Assembly: GCA_022782605.1 (NCBI GenBank)
Contig: JALFMW010000029.1
Location: 1-44,423, forward strand
Direction: 5' to 3'
Length of the DNA stretch: 44,423 bases
Source: Clostridium sp.
GTDB lineage: Bacteria; Bacillota; Clostridia; Peptostreptococcales; Peptostreptococcaceae
The position numbers were made by a program, and so were the translations under genes. Positions 1 to 6,979 of the stretch are shown here, piece after piece. Position 1 is the first letter of the stretch. Each line of letters opens with the position of its first letter. The notes under the pieces are model-generated. The model saw only the letters and a program-made list of their open reading frames with translations, made no database searches and had not been told where the DNA came from.

Positions 1-35
1 CATATATTTATACATATTTAAAGGAGGTGAGATAG

Positions 36-119
36 ATGGATATTATAACGGTAATAAAAGTAGTTGGTACTATATTAACAGTTGTTGCTACTTCAATAGA
101 AGCAGTAAATAATAAGTAA
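36..119 (+). CDS. 27-residue hydrophobic peptide
   Basis: Short open frame with an ideal Shine-Dalgarno (AAGGAGGTGA) 5 nt before its ATG. It encodes an acidic first residues pair (MDII), then a nearly unbroken hydrophobic run rich in Val, Ile, Thr and Ala, and ends SIEAVNNK before TAA. The composition fits a single membrane-spanning or amphipathic helix, as in type I toxin peptides, phage-type pore peptides or leaderless bacteriocin-like peptides. I recognise no family. The strong ribosome binding site is the main reason to call it a gene. What follows is degenerate, so it could also be the intact start of a broken longer gene. Confidence 0.45.
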   Translation: MDIITVIKVVGTILTVVATSIEAVNNK

Positions 120-130
120 CAATATAAGAT

Positions 131-280
131 AAGTTAAAAAAGCTATATGATGATAGAGAGAAATTGAGCAAAAAGCAACAAAAACATATCAGAAAACAGA
201 GATTTTTTAGATAGTGAAGAAAAGTAGCCATTAGATTAAAAAAGCTCAAAAAAGAGCTAAATAAGTTGCTTTTAAATTGA
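131..280 (+). pseudogene. degenerate basic reading frame (relic)
   Basis: In the frame starting at 131 the translation is very rich in Lys, Arg and Gln (it contains KLYDDREKLSKKQQKHIRKQ). It is broken by adjacent TAG and TGA codons at 212-217, continues as another Lys/Leu-rich segment (KVAIRLKKLKKELNK) and ends at TGA 278-280. There is no start codon with a ribosome binding site. A coding relic or the untranslated tail of the upstream peptide mRNA are both possible. The 5-bp hairpin AGCTC/GAGCT at 243-257 lies inside it. Homology to transposon TnpB helices was considered but cannot be shown. Confidence 0.2.
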
Positions 281-546
281 ATAAGTAGATAATAGAAAAG
301 TTTTAGGTCACTAATTTTACTTAAAAATAAAAAAATGAAAAAAGATAAAACATATAAATAATGGAACTTTGAAAGAGGGAATTCGGAACTCGAAAGGAGT
401 GACGGGGGGATAGGGGGGCTAAAGCCTTAATAAAATAAATAAAAAGTATAATCCAGAATAGAGAGAAAAAAGGAATAAAAAATAAAGAATAAATATATAC
501 AATTAATAATAATTAAATTATATATAATACCAATAAATAAAATTAA
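281..546. other. gene-free AT-rich stretch with G-rich island at 362-426
   Basis: No credible reading frame on either strand. Most of it is A/T, but 380-426 is abruptly G-rich: GGGAATTCGGAACTC, then AAAGGAG, then two runs of exactly six G (404-409 and 413-418) and the mini-hairpin GGCT-AA-AGCC (417-426). This contrast with the surroundings suggests a structured RNA, the end of a mobile element, or a G-quadruplex-prone tract. I could not assign it to a known RNA or insertion-sequence end. Confidence 0.4.
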
Positions 547-591
547 AAAAAGAGTTAATGTTTCTATACTTTAGGAGCATTAACTCTTTTT
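547..591. terminator. intrinsic terminator, usable in both directions
   Basis: AAAAGAGTTAATG pairs with CATTAACTCTTTT across a 17-nt loop. The A-run and T-run flank the stem, so it can stop transcription on either strand. On the minus strand it sits directly at the stop codon of the truncated transporter gene. Confidence 0.85.
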
Positions 592-802
592 ATATTAATG
601 TATTATTGTGTTTGAAATCATTTATTGATGCCATTAATTGAGCACTTGCTCCTAAGAATATAGCCCATGGGAAAACTAAAGATACACCTGAAGTTAATCC
701 AAGTTTTTGAGATGAAGCTACTAATGTTATTATTGCTAATCCAAAAAGTCCTAATGCTGAAGGATCAGCAGTTACAACTTTAACTTTTGTTTCATTTGTC
801 AT
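590..802 (-). pseudogene. truncated acetate uptake transporter (SatP/YaaH, GPR1/FUN34 family)
   Basis: Seventy codons starting ATG after a good GGAGGTTCACT ribosome site. The sequence matches the N-terminus of the GPR1/FUN34/YaaH acetate-succinate transporter family: a cytoplasmic leader, the ADPSALGLFGLA region that opens helix 1, then the PWAIFLGASAQL helix 2 and FKHNNT. Family members run to about 190-220 residues with six helices. Here the frame stops immediately after FKHNNT, directly in a terminator, and no remaining helices follow downstream. It is therefore most likely a deletion remnant. A functional two-helix protein seems unlikely but is not excluded, because promoter-proximal signals and the reading frame are intact. 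Confidence 0.75.
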
Positions 803-986
803 AGTGAACCTCCTATAAATGTATTATGATAATGTATTTTGTATACACATCTTAATACATAATATCAGAAAAATTAATTTAGGTATATAAAAAAAACTAA
901 ATAACAATAATTGGCGAAAGTTAGATTTCAAAAGTATTCAAAAAATCGTGTTCTTATTAGTTGTAGATAATAAAAAATTAGATAAT

Positions 987-1013
987 AAAAAAGACGCCTT
1001 TTAAGACGTCCTT
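987..1013 (-). terminator. terminator of the ttcA-like gene
   Basis: Read on the minus strand, AAGGACG pairs with CGTCTTT (one G-U pair), followed by a T-run. It starts within a few bases of the stop codon at 1016. Confidence 0.75.
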
Positions 1014-1015
1014 GA

Positions 1016-1735
1016 TTATCTAATCTTTTCTTTATCCCAAATAAATAATTTATCAGAGTTATTTAAAGCACCAAATAAATTTTTCTTTGAGTTAGGCATT
1101 TCTTGATTTAATCTTTTAACTAATTCTTTTATATTTTGTCTATTTGTTTTGCCATCAGCTGGACAAGGATTTTCTATAATAGGATAATTGTAATCTTTGG
1201 CAGCCTTTTTTGTCATATACTCATCTATATATATCATAGGTCTAATTATTGTTAAGTCTTGTCTATCCATATGTGTTTTAGGAGAGAAACAACTTACTCT
1301 TCCTTCATAAAGCATTGACATTAAGAAAGTTTCTATAGCATCATCTTTATGATGTCCTAAAGCCACCTTTGTACAACCTAGCTTTTTAGCTGTATCATTT
1401 AAAGCACCACGTCTTAAATTTGCACATAAAGAGCAAGGATTTTTTTCCTTTCTTATATCAAATACAATTTCTTTTATATCAGTTTGAACTTCATGATAAG
1501 GAATTTCTAAATCTTTACATAGTTTATGAAGTGGAGAATTATCAACTCCTCCAGGATTTAATGTTATTGCAATTAAATCAAATTTTTCTGGTGAAAATCT
1601 TTGATAACTTTTTAATATATGAAGTAAAGTTAAACTATCTTTACCACCTGATAATCCAACTGCTATTTTGTCATTTTCCTCTATCATATTAAACTCTTTA
1701 ATTGCTTGACGAGCTTTACTTAGTAGTTTTTGCAT
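1016..1735 (-). CDS. ttcA: TtcA-family tRNA 2-thiocytidine biosynthesis-like protein
   Basis: A PP-loop ATPase of 239 residues. The ATP pyrophosphatase motif SGGKDS is at 29-34, the CSLC pair at 101-104 (CSLCANLRRG) and a third cysteine at 191 (ENPCPADGKT); GHHKDDAIET at 127-136 is the second nucleotide-site motif. This three-cysteine layout is that of TtcA, which binds an Fe-S cluster and thiolates C32 of some tRNAs. The protein is shorter than E. coli TtcA (311 residues) but the core is complete. It is a single gene with its own terminator, divergent from the next gene. The exact tRNA target in this organism is inferred. Confidence 0.8.
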   Translation of the reverse strand: MQKLLSKARQAIKEFNMIEENDKIAVGLSGGKDSLTLLHILKSYQRFSPEKFDLIAITLNPGGVDNSPLHKLCKDLEIPYHEVQTDIKEIVFDIRKEKNPCSLCANLRRGALNDTAKKLGCTKVALGHHKDDAIETFLMSMLYEGRVSCFSPKTHMDRQDLTIIRPMIYIDEYMTKKAAKDYNYPIIENPCPADGKTNRQNIKELVKRLNQEMPNSKKNLFGALNNSDKLFIWDKEKIR

Positions 1736-1910
1736 TAATGTATTCCTCCAATATATAAATCAAATTTAAAATTATTAAAATTTTACAATTTAAATTAACT
1801 TAAATATTATAACAAAGTTGAAAAGTAGTAACAATTATAATTAATTGGATAAACTGATATAATAACTAAGTAAAAATAGATAATCTATGAAAATATAAAT
1901 AGGAGAAAAT

Positions 1911-2657
1911 ATGAAAAAAACATTATATGATTATGCAGAAATAATAAAAAAATTGCCATTAAAAGATAAATATACTAAAGAAGAACTGTTAATAGAAGAT
2001 TTATTAATAGATAAGGAAAAAAATATTGAAATTTATTATGCTCCTCATAATGAATATATTAATCCAAAGGCAAAAGTTCTTATAGTTGGAATTACACCAG
2101 GATTTATTCAAATGAGTACAGCCATAGCTGCTGCAAGAAAAGAACTTGAAAATAATACTGATATAGAAGAAATTCAATATAAATGCAAAGTGGCAGGAAG
2201 ATTTAGTGGTAGTTTGAGAAAAAATATAATCTCTATGTTAGATGAGATAAAATTAAATGAAGTTTTTAATTTAGATAGTTGTAGTGAATTGTTTGCAGAA
2301 AAAGACTACTTAATGCATACAGTTTCACTAATTCCATATCCTGTTTTCGTGAAAAAACAAAACTATACAGGTCATACGCCTAAATTATTAAAAAGTGATT
2401 TTTTAATGAAATATATTCGTGAGAATTTTATAAATGAAATACATCAAATAGGTAATTTTGAAGATATATTATTAATACCACTTGGGAAAGCAGTAGAAGA
2501 AGTATTCTGCAAGTTAAAAGATGAAAATTTAATTAAAGAGAATCAAATTCTTAAGGGATTTCCACATCCATCAGGAGCAAATGTTAATAGATTAGTTCAA
2601 TTGGAAGCAAATAAAGAAAAAATGATAGATTTTATTAAGAAAAGAACCGTATCTTAA
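1911..2657 (+). CDS. uracil-DNA glycosylase superfamily-like protein
   Basis: Protein of 248 residues that I place in the uracil-DNA glycosylase fold on two motifs: GITPG at 60-64, aligning with the water-activating GxxPG loop, and HPSGAN at 219-224, aligning with the DNA-intercalating HPS loop near the C-terminus. MUG-type enzymes carry GINPG, where the Asn is catalytic; here that position is Thr, so glycosylase activity is uncertain. The ribosome site (AGGAG) is 5 nt before ATG. No signal peptide or membrane segment. The gene ends tail-to-tail against the YdcZ gene, the two stop codons overlapping within a shared terminator loop. Confidence 0.6.
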   Translation: MKKTLYDYAEIIKKLPLKDKYTKEELLIEDLLIDKEKNIEIYYAPHNEYINPKAKVLIVGITPGFIQMSTAIAAARKELENNTDIEEIQYKCKVAGRFSGSLRKNIISMLDEIKLNEVFNLDSCSELFAEKDYLMHTVSLIPYPVFVKKQNYTGHTPKLLKSDFLMKYIRENFINEIHQIGNFEDILLIPLGKAVEEVFCKLKDENLIKENQILKGFPHPSGANVNRLVQLEANKEKMIDFIKKRTVS

Positions 2658-2676
2658 GCTGATACGGTTTCACTGT
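2645..2676. terminator. shared convergent terminator spanning both stop codons
   Basis: AACCGTATC (2645-2653) pairs perfectly with GATACGGTT (2661-2669), and a T-rich tract follows on the plus strand. The seven-base loop contains TTAA, which supplies the stop codon of the plus-strand gene (TAA 2655-2657) and of the minus-strand gene (TTA 2654-2656). Confidence 0.75.
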
Positions 2677-3106
2677 TTTTATTATCAATATATAAATTAT
2701 AACTTAAACCTAAGATTACTAAAAGTCCGCCTACTACTTGATAAATAGATATTTTACCTGTAGATAAACCATCGATAACTATTCCTGTAAAAAGTTGACC
2801 TACAAATAATAATAAAGTTAAATAGAATGATGAAACTTTTCCTGATAAGTAAGATGAAAGTGTAACTACAGCAACACCTACTAATCCACCAGTATAAACA
2901 TACCATGGTGCATTATAAGAAGAAGCATCAAATAATTTAAAAGTCTCACCACTAACTAATAAAATTAAAAGTGACCCTGCAAGACCAAATACATAATTGA
3001 AGAATGTACTTTGATACATTCCGATTTTATCCGATAAAACGAAATTTACAGATCTAGAAACTACATTTGTAACTCCGCTTAAAATTGCAAATAATACATA
3101 TATCAT
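2654..3106 (-). CDS. YdcZ/DUF606-family small membrane transporter, subunit 2
   Basis: Protein of 150 residues with about five hydrophobic helices and no soluble domain, in the drug/metabolite transporter superfamily (DUF606/YdcZ, half-size EamA-like). The N-terminal helix with GVTNVVSRSVNF and the QLFTGIVIDGL segment match the same positions of the upstream gene (GQLVTSLVIDNF), so the two are paralogues. Such paired half-transporters usually work as heterodimers with opposite membrane orientation. The substrate is unknown. It follows the first subunit by 12 bases with its own ribosome site, so the two are one transcript. Confidence 0.8.
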   Translation of the reverse strand: MIYVLFAILSGVTNVVSRSVNFVLSDKIGMYQSTFFNYVFGLAGSLLILLVSGETFKLFDASSYNAPWYVYTGGLVGVAVVTLSSYLSGKVSSFYLTLLLFVGQLFTGIVIDGLSTGKISIYQVVGGLLVILGLSYNLYIDNKNSETVSA

Positions 3107-3118
3107 AATAATACCTCC

Positions 3119-3541
3119 TTATGCTAAAGTCATCACATATATACCAGTAATAATGATAACTAATCCTAAAATTTTTCTTTTATCAAATTTAACTACAGGC
3201 ATATTGAAATAACCAAAATTATCTATAACAAGAGATGTTACTAATTGTCCTAATAATGTAAGAGATACTGTAAGTGAAACCCCTAAAACACTAGAACTTG
3301 CATTAGTAAATAAAACTGTTAAAACACCAATAAGCCCTCCAGAAAACATATAAAAAGGTATACCTTTAAGATTTTTAATTTTTGATTTTGTAAAAATAAG
3401 AACAAATATAATACCGATTAATCCTATAAAGTGAATAATAACACTTGAGGCATAATTTCCGGCAGCATTACTTACACCACCATTTAAAGAAACCATTATT
3501 GCAAGTATTACCCCAGTAAAAACTGAAACAAAATAATTCAT
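3119..3541 (-). CDS. YdcZ/DUF606-family small membrane transporter, subunit 1
   Basis: Protein of 141 residues with five predicted transmembrane segments, beginning MNYFVSVFTG. I chose the ATG at 3541 rather than an upstream in-frame ATG at 3604 because an ideal ribosome site (AGGAGGTAG) lies just before 3541, and the upstream extension would cover the promoter/operator region. It is the first gene of a two-gene unit with the next YdcZ paralogue, and is divergent from a Crp/Fnr-type regulator. The spacer carries a perfect palindrome, suggesting the regulator controls this pair. Confidence 0.8.
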   Translation of the reverse strand: MNYFVSVFTGVILAIMVSLNGGVSNAAGNYASSVIIHFIGLIGIIFVLIFTKSKIKNLKGIPFYMFSGGLIGVLTVLFTNASSSVLGVSLTVSLTLLGQLVTSLVIDNFGYFNMPVVKFDKRKILGLVIIITGIYVMTLA

Positions 3542-3598
3542 TTTTTCTACCTCCTTTTGAATAATATATAAAATATCATAGAAAACTAATAAAAATAA

Positions 3599-3610
3599 TG
3601 ACATATGTCA
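3599..3610. promoter_or_regulatory. palindromic operator candidate for the Crp/Fnr-family regulator
   Basis: TGACATATGTCA is a perfect 12-bp palindrome in the divergent intergenic region, followed at once by a second partly symmetric ACATATGCATGT. It resembles the TGxxA-N-TxxCA layout bound by Crp/Fnr dimers. On the minus strand it lies about 25-30 bp upstream of a TATGAT -10-like element (3575-3580), where an activator or repressor could act on the YdcZ pair. Confidence 0.5.
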
Positions 3611-3661
3611 CATATGCATGTAGAATTTTAAATAAGTTGAAAAAATAAAGGTGGAATTTAT

Positions 3662-4375
3662 GTGAAGAAAATAGAGAACTTATTTATAATAGAAAGTTAC
3701 TATAATGAGTTAAATATGCAAAAAATATTTATAAATGATATGAAAAAACATATGAAGCTATTAAAATTTGATAAACATGAATATTTAAGTAGGGAAGACG
3801 AGAATTTAGAATATTTATTATTTTTTATACAAGGAAAGGCAAAAGTATTTAAAACATTACCCAACGGTAGAAATTTACTTCTTGCCTTTTATAAACCTTT
3901 TAGGATAATTGGTGATATAGAAATTATAAAAAGTCAAGCGGCAACTGGAACAATTCAAGCATTGAGCACTTGCTATTGCTTGGCTATACCTATGGAAAAA
4001 GCTAGGTTAGAGTTGATTAAGGATAATAGGTTTTTAAAATTTATCTGTGAAAGTTTAGCAGGAAAACTAGAGGCTGTAAGTATGAATAGCTCAATTAATC
4101 AACTTTATCCATTAGAAAATAGGCTAGCCAGCTATATAAATGAATCAATAATTTATAATGAAAATGAAGAAAATTTATATATTGATTTTGATGAAAATTT
4201 GGTTAATATAGCAGAGCTACTTGGAAGTAGTTATAGACATTTACTAAGGACTTTTAATATATTATGCAAAAAAGGTGTATTAGAAAAAGAAGATGGAAAA
4301 TATAAAGTAATTAATAAATTATTATTAAAAGACTTAGCTGGAGACCTATATCAAGACGCGAAATTTATGAAATAA
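3662..4375 (+). CDS. Crp/Fnr-family transcriptional regulator
   Basis: Protein of 237 residues starting at GTG (the ATG one base earlier runs directly into a stop). Residues ~30-130 form a cyclic-nucleotide-binding-like beta-roll (FFIQGKAKVFKTLPNGRNLLLAF, then GDIEI). Residues ~160-220 form a winged helix with recognition helix NIAELLGSSYRHLLRTFNIL and a wing GVLEKEDGKY. There is no Fnr-type N-terminal cysteine cluster, and the cAMP phosphate-binding Arg-Ser is not evident, so the effector is unknown. It resembles YeiL-type regulators. Divergent from the YdcZ transporter pair, which is its probable target. Confidence 0.8.
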   Translation: MKKIENLFIIESYYNELNMQKIFINDMKKHMKLLKFDKHEYLSREDENLEYLLFFIQGKAKVFKTLPNGRNLLLAFYKPFRIIGDIEIIKSQAATGTIQALSTCYCLAIPMEKARLELIKDNRFLKFICESLAGKLEAVSMNSSINQLYPLENRLASYINESIIYNENEENLYIDFDENLVNIAELLGSSYRHLLRTFNILCKKGVLEKEDGKYKVINKLLLKDLAGDLYQDAKFMK

Positions 4376-4423
4376 AATATATGAAAATATGTAAAATGGA
4401 GAAGTTAATTATTAAGATATATA

Positions 4424-4451
4424 TTGTTAACATATAAAAATATGATACAAT
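4424..4451 (+). promoter_or_regulatory. sigma-A-type promoter candidate for phnA
   Basis: TTGTTA (4424-4429) and TACAAT (4446-4451) separated by 16 bp, about 60 bp upstream of the phnA start. Confidence 0.4.
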
Positions 4452-4512
4452 ATGAAAGGTCATTAAAGAAAATTAAAATTAATAAATAGACATAAGAAGG
4501 AGATATAATAAA

Positions 4513-4860
4513 ATGGAAAATTACCCAAATTGCCCTAAATGTAATTCAGAATATACTTATGAAGATGGAAGCTTATTTGTTTGTCCAGAATGTGCACACG
4601 AATGGTCAAGAGAATCAGAAGCAGCAGCTGCAGAAGAAAATGTTATAAGAGATGTTAATGGAAACATATTAAATGATGGAGATGCTGTAACAGTAGTTAA
4701 AGATCTTAAAGTAAAAGGAAGTTCTTCAAGTATAAAAATAGGAACAAAAGTAAAAAGTATACGTTTAGTACCGGATGCTGCAGACGGACATGATATAGAA
4801 TGTAAAATAGATGGTTTTGGTGCAATGAAACTAAAATCAAGTGTTGTTAAAAAAGCATAA
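4513..4860 (+). CDS. phnA: PhnA/YjdM-family zinc-ribbon protein
   Basis: Protein of 115 residues. The N-terminal zinc ribbon has CPKC at 7-10 and CPEC at 24-27, and is followed by an SH3-like beta barrel whose core ([26 protein letters not shown], in pieces around residues 55-80) is characteristic of PhnA/YjdM. These proteins are widely annotated as alkylphosphonate-utilisation proteins because of one genomic neighbourhood in E. coli. They do not hydrolyse phosphonates as far as is known, and no phn genes are nearby, so the true role is unclear. The ribosome site AAGGAG precedes the ATG by 10 bases. It is monocistronic. Confidence 0.88.
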   Translation: MENYPNCPKCNSEYTYEDGSLFVCPECAHEWSRESEAAAAEENVIRDVNGNILNDGDAVTVVKDLKVKGSSSSIKIGTKVKSIRLVPDAADGHDIECKIDGFGAMKLKSSVVKKA

Positions 4861-4999
4861 ATATAAAACAAATTTCGACATTTAGTGTTTATATAATAAT
4901 TTTCTAAAATTTATATTTAAAAAATATTTAAATTATAATACCATTGTTTATTGAGCAAAATTATATTTTACTAATTAAAAAAATGGGAGCGGTAGAATT

Positions 5000-5488
5000 A
5001 TGACAAAATTAAATAATTTTAACCAATACGTATTAAAAAAATGTTTAATAGGTGATGGGATGATAAATGGTATCATCAATGCAATAATATTTTATTTTTT
5101 AGAAAAAGGACATATAGGTACTAAAACATTCGCAGTTGGAGACATAGTAAAGGACCTTGCCTTCACAAGTTTAATATTAGGATGGATATTAGCTTCAATA
5201 GTATTACCATTAACACTTAAGGATGTTAAAAAAGGTAAAATTAGTGCACAAGAAGGTACTAATAAAATAGCTAATATAATGCCAAATAAAAAAGGTTTAG
5301 CTTACATAGTAGTAGGATTATTAACAATGGTAGTTACAGTTTCTATTACTTGGTTAGTTGCAACAATAATACCAACACCATTAACAGTAATGCAAATGAT
5401 GGTGTTCAAAGGAGTTATGTGTGCAATAGCTGGTGCATCTGCTGCTTATATGACTATAATAACAACAGTTTATAAATTTGCAAAATAA
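5000..5488 (+). CDS. four-helix membrane protein of unknown function
   Basis: Protein of 162 residues with four hydrophobic helices at about 15-35, 50-72, 98-122 and 130-155, joined by a basic loop (LKDVKKGKISAQEGTNK). I do not recognise a named family. Helix-loop layout and small size resemble uncharacterised Firmicute integral membrane proteins. The ribosome site GGGAG lies 9 bases before the ATG. It stands alone, ending in a strong bidirectional terminator. No substrate or partner is suggested by the context. Confidence 0.7.
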   Translation: MTKLNNFNQYVLKKCLIGDGMINGIINAIIFYFLEKGHIGTKTFAVGDIVKDLAFTSLILGWILASIVLPLTLKDVKKGKISAQEGTNKIANIMPNKKGLAYIVVGLLTMVVTVSITWLVATIIPTPLTVMQMMVFKGVMCAIAGASAAYMTIITTVYKFAK

Positions 5489-5515
5489 TTAAATAGAACT
5501 ATAAATTTATATTTT

Positions 5516-5564
5516 AAAAGAGTCTATTCTAATGAATCTAAATTCATGGGAATAGACTCTTTTT
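5516..5564. terminator. bidirectional terminator between convergent genes
   Basis: AAAAGAGTCTATTC pairs with GAATAGACTCTTTT, and inside it AATGAAT pairs with ATTCAT. A-run and T-run flank the stem on both sides, serving both the membrane protein gene and the convergent zinc-ribbon gene. Confidence 0.88.
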
Positions 5565-5565
5565 A

Positions 5566-5934
5566 TTATAATTTTTGTCCACATTTAGGACAATATTCAA
5601 AGTCATTGTCACATATATATCCACAATAATTACATCTATTAATAGTAGGAAGGTTATAGTCAACAAGATGTAAATTATCTTCTGAGATTGAAATATTTTC
5701 TCCATGACTTATTTTTAGACCTATTTCATTATCTAAAACATATATACTATTGCAACAAGTATATTTAACATAATATTTTTTGTTCCATTTAAAAATAGGG
5801 ATAAAAAATAGACTAAAGCACATATAAGTCATATACACTTCCATTCTGCCAAAGGCTTCACATCTAGGGCAAACTGTACTTTGAATATAGTCTAATTTTT
5901 TTTCACCATTAGATATACCACCAATAAAAAACAT
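5566..5934 (-). CDS. zinc-ribbon domain protein
   Basis: Protein of 122 residues with two cysteine clusters: CPRC at 22-25 near the N-terminus with a CC later (TCCNS), and a C-terminal zinc ribbon CNYCGY...CPKCG. Between them is a hydrophobic segment (CFSLFFIPIFKWNKKYYV) that could be a membrane anchor or a packed core. Similar small zinc-ribbon proteins are common in Firmicutes and have no defined function. The ribosome site GGAG is 8-9 bases before ATG. Transcribed alone toward the bidirectional terminator. Confidence 0.7.
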   Translation of the reverse strand: MFFIGGISNGEKKLDYIQSTVCPRCEAFGRMEVYMTYMCFSLFFIPIFKWNKKYYVKYTCCNSIYVLDNEIGLKISHGENISISEDNLHLVDYNLPTINRCNYCGYICDNDFEYCPKCGQKL

Positions 5935-6110
5935 ATCATCAACTCCTATACAAATTATATCATAATAGAAAATTTAGAATAAATATAATGAAATTAGCAA
6001 ATATTTTGACTTTTTACCACTAAAAACTAATATATTTTATCCAGATATGTAGTATAATAGATTGTATGATTGCAAAAAGATGCATTTTTATATTGAAAGG
6101 GAATTTAGAC

Positions 6111-6761
6111 ATGAAAAAAAATAATAATCTAATATTAACAATAAGAGACTATATTCTTATAACAATCGGAGTAATACTAGTAGCATTTGGAATACAGTAT
6201 TTTTATGCACCAAATGAAATTGCTGGTGGAGGACTAAGTGGATTAGCATTAGTTATAAGTCACTATATTCCATTTTTATCTGTAGGAACATTAATATTTT
6301 TAGGAAATTTAATACTGTTTATAATAGCATTTATATTAGTAGGTGGAGATTTTGGTATGAAAACTATTTATGCTAGTTTTGCCTTATCTTTTATAATGGA
6401 CTTTATGGAAAAAGTAATGCACTCTCATGCATTAACAACTAATTTATTATTAGCAGTTTGTATAGGTACTTTAATAATAGCGGCTGGGATTGGTTTAACC
6501 TTCGCAATAAATGCATCTACAGGAGGAACAGATATACTAGCTAAAATACTTAATAAGTACTCTTCAATAAATTTAGGAATATCATTATTAATAGTTGATT
6601 TAGCTGTTGTTATATGTGGAGCATTAACATTTGGATTAGATAAAGGATTATACTCTTTATTAGCTGTAGTTATGAATGGGTTAGTAGTTGATAGAGTAAT
6701 AATAATGATAGAAAAGAAACAAAAAGAAAAAGCTAATTTAAAATCAGAATTAGTAGCTTAG
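6111..6761 (+). CDS. YitT-family membrane protein lacking the DUF2179 tail
   Basis: Protein of 216 residues with five to six transmembrane helices. The motif FYAPNEIAGGGLSGLA near the start and INASTGGTDILAKIL in the middle are typical of the YitT/YqfU family. Full-length members have about 280 residues with a cytoplasmic DUF2179 domain; here the protein stops after the last helix with a short charged tail. I start it at ATG 6111, 14 bases after GAAAGGG, rather than at 6066, since the upstream part is not conserved-looking and has no ribosome site. The function of the family is unknown. A terminator follows. Confidence 0.78.
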   Translation: MKKNNNLILTIRDYILITIGVILVAFGIQYFYAPNEIAGGGLSGLALVISHYIPFLSVGTLIFLGNLILFIIAFILVGGDFGMKTIYASFALSFIMDFMEKVMHSHALTTNLLLAVCIGTLIIAAGIGLTFAINASTGGTDILAKILNKYSSINLGISLLIVDLAVVICGALTFGLDKGLYSLLAVVMNGLVVDRVIIMIEKKQKEKANLKSELVA

Positions 6762-6773
6762 TTAATATATATT

Positions 6774-6808
6774 AAAAACCGTATCATGTATCTTGGTGCG
6801 GTTTTTTT
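6774..6808 (+). terminator. intrinsic terminator after the YitT gene
   Basis: AACCGTATCA pairs with TGGTGCGGTT (two G-U pairs), followed by eight T. Confidence 0.85.
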
Positions 6809-6979
6809 TATACCTAGAATATTATAGTTTCCAACATATTAATTTTAGGAAGGTAAAGGGGAATTTTTAATTTGTTGATATGGAAAATTAACATTATGAG
6901 TATTATAATAATGAAATATCAATAAGTTTTAAAAATTAGATAAAAATCAAACTTAATAATAAGTTAAGGAGGAACAATT

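Noticed and set aside
404-418. Canonical G-quadruplex
   Set aside because: Only two G6 runs are present; four separate G3 tracts with loops are not clearly available, so it is described only as G-rich.
120-426. Remnant of an IS605/TnpB element with its guide-RNA end
   Set aside because: The basic helices and G-rich end are suggestive, but no TnpB catalytic motif, zinc ribbon or recognised element end is present. Kept only as a possibility in the findings.
1420-1692. Plus-strand reading frame of 90 codons opposite the ttcA-like gene
   Set aside because: No ribosome site, low-complexity translation, and fully antisense to a gene with clear PP-loop motifs. The same applies to the other long antisense frames in carB, metH, ftsH, sipL and lysS.
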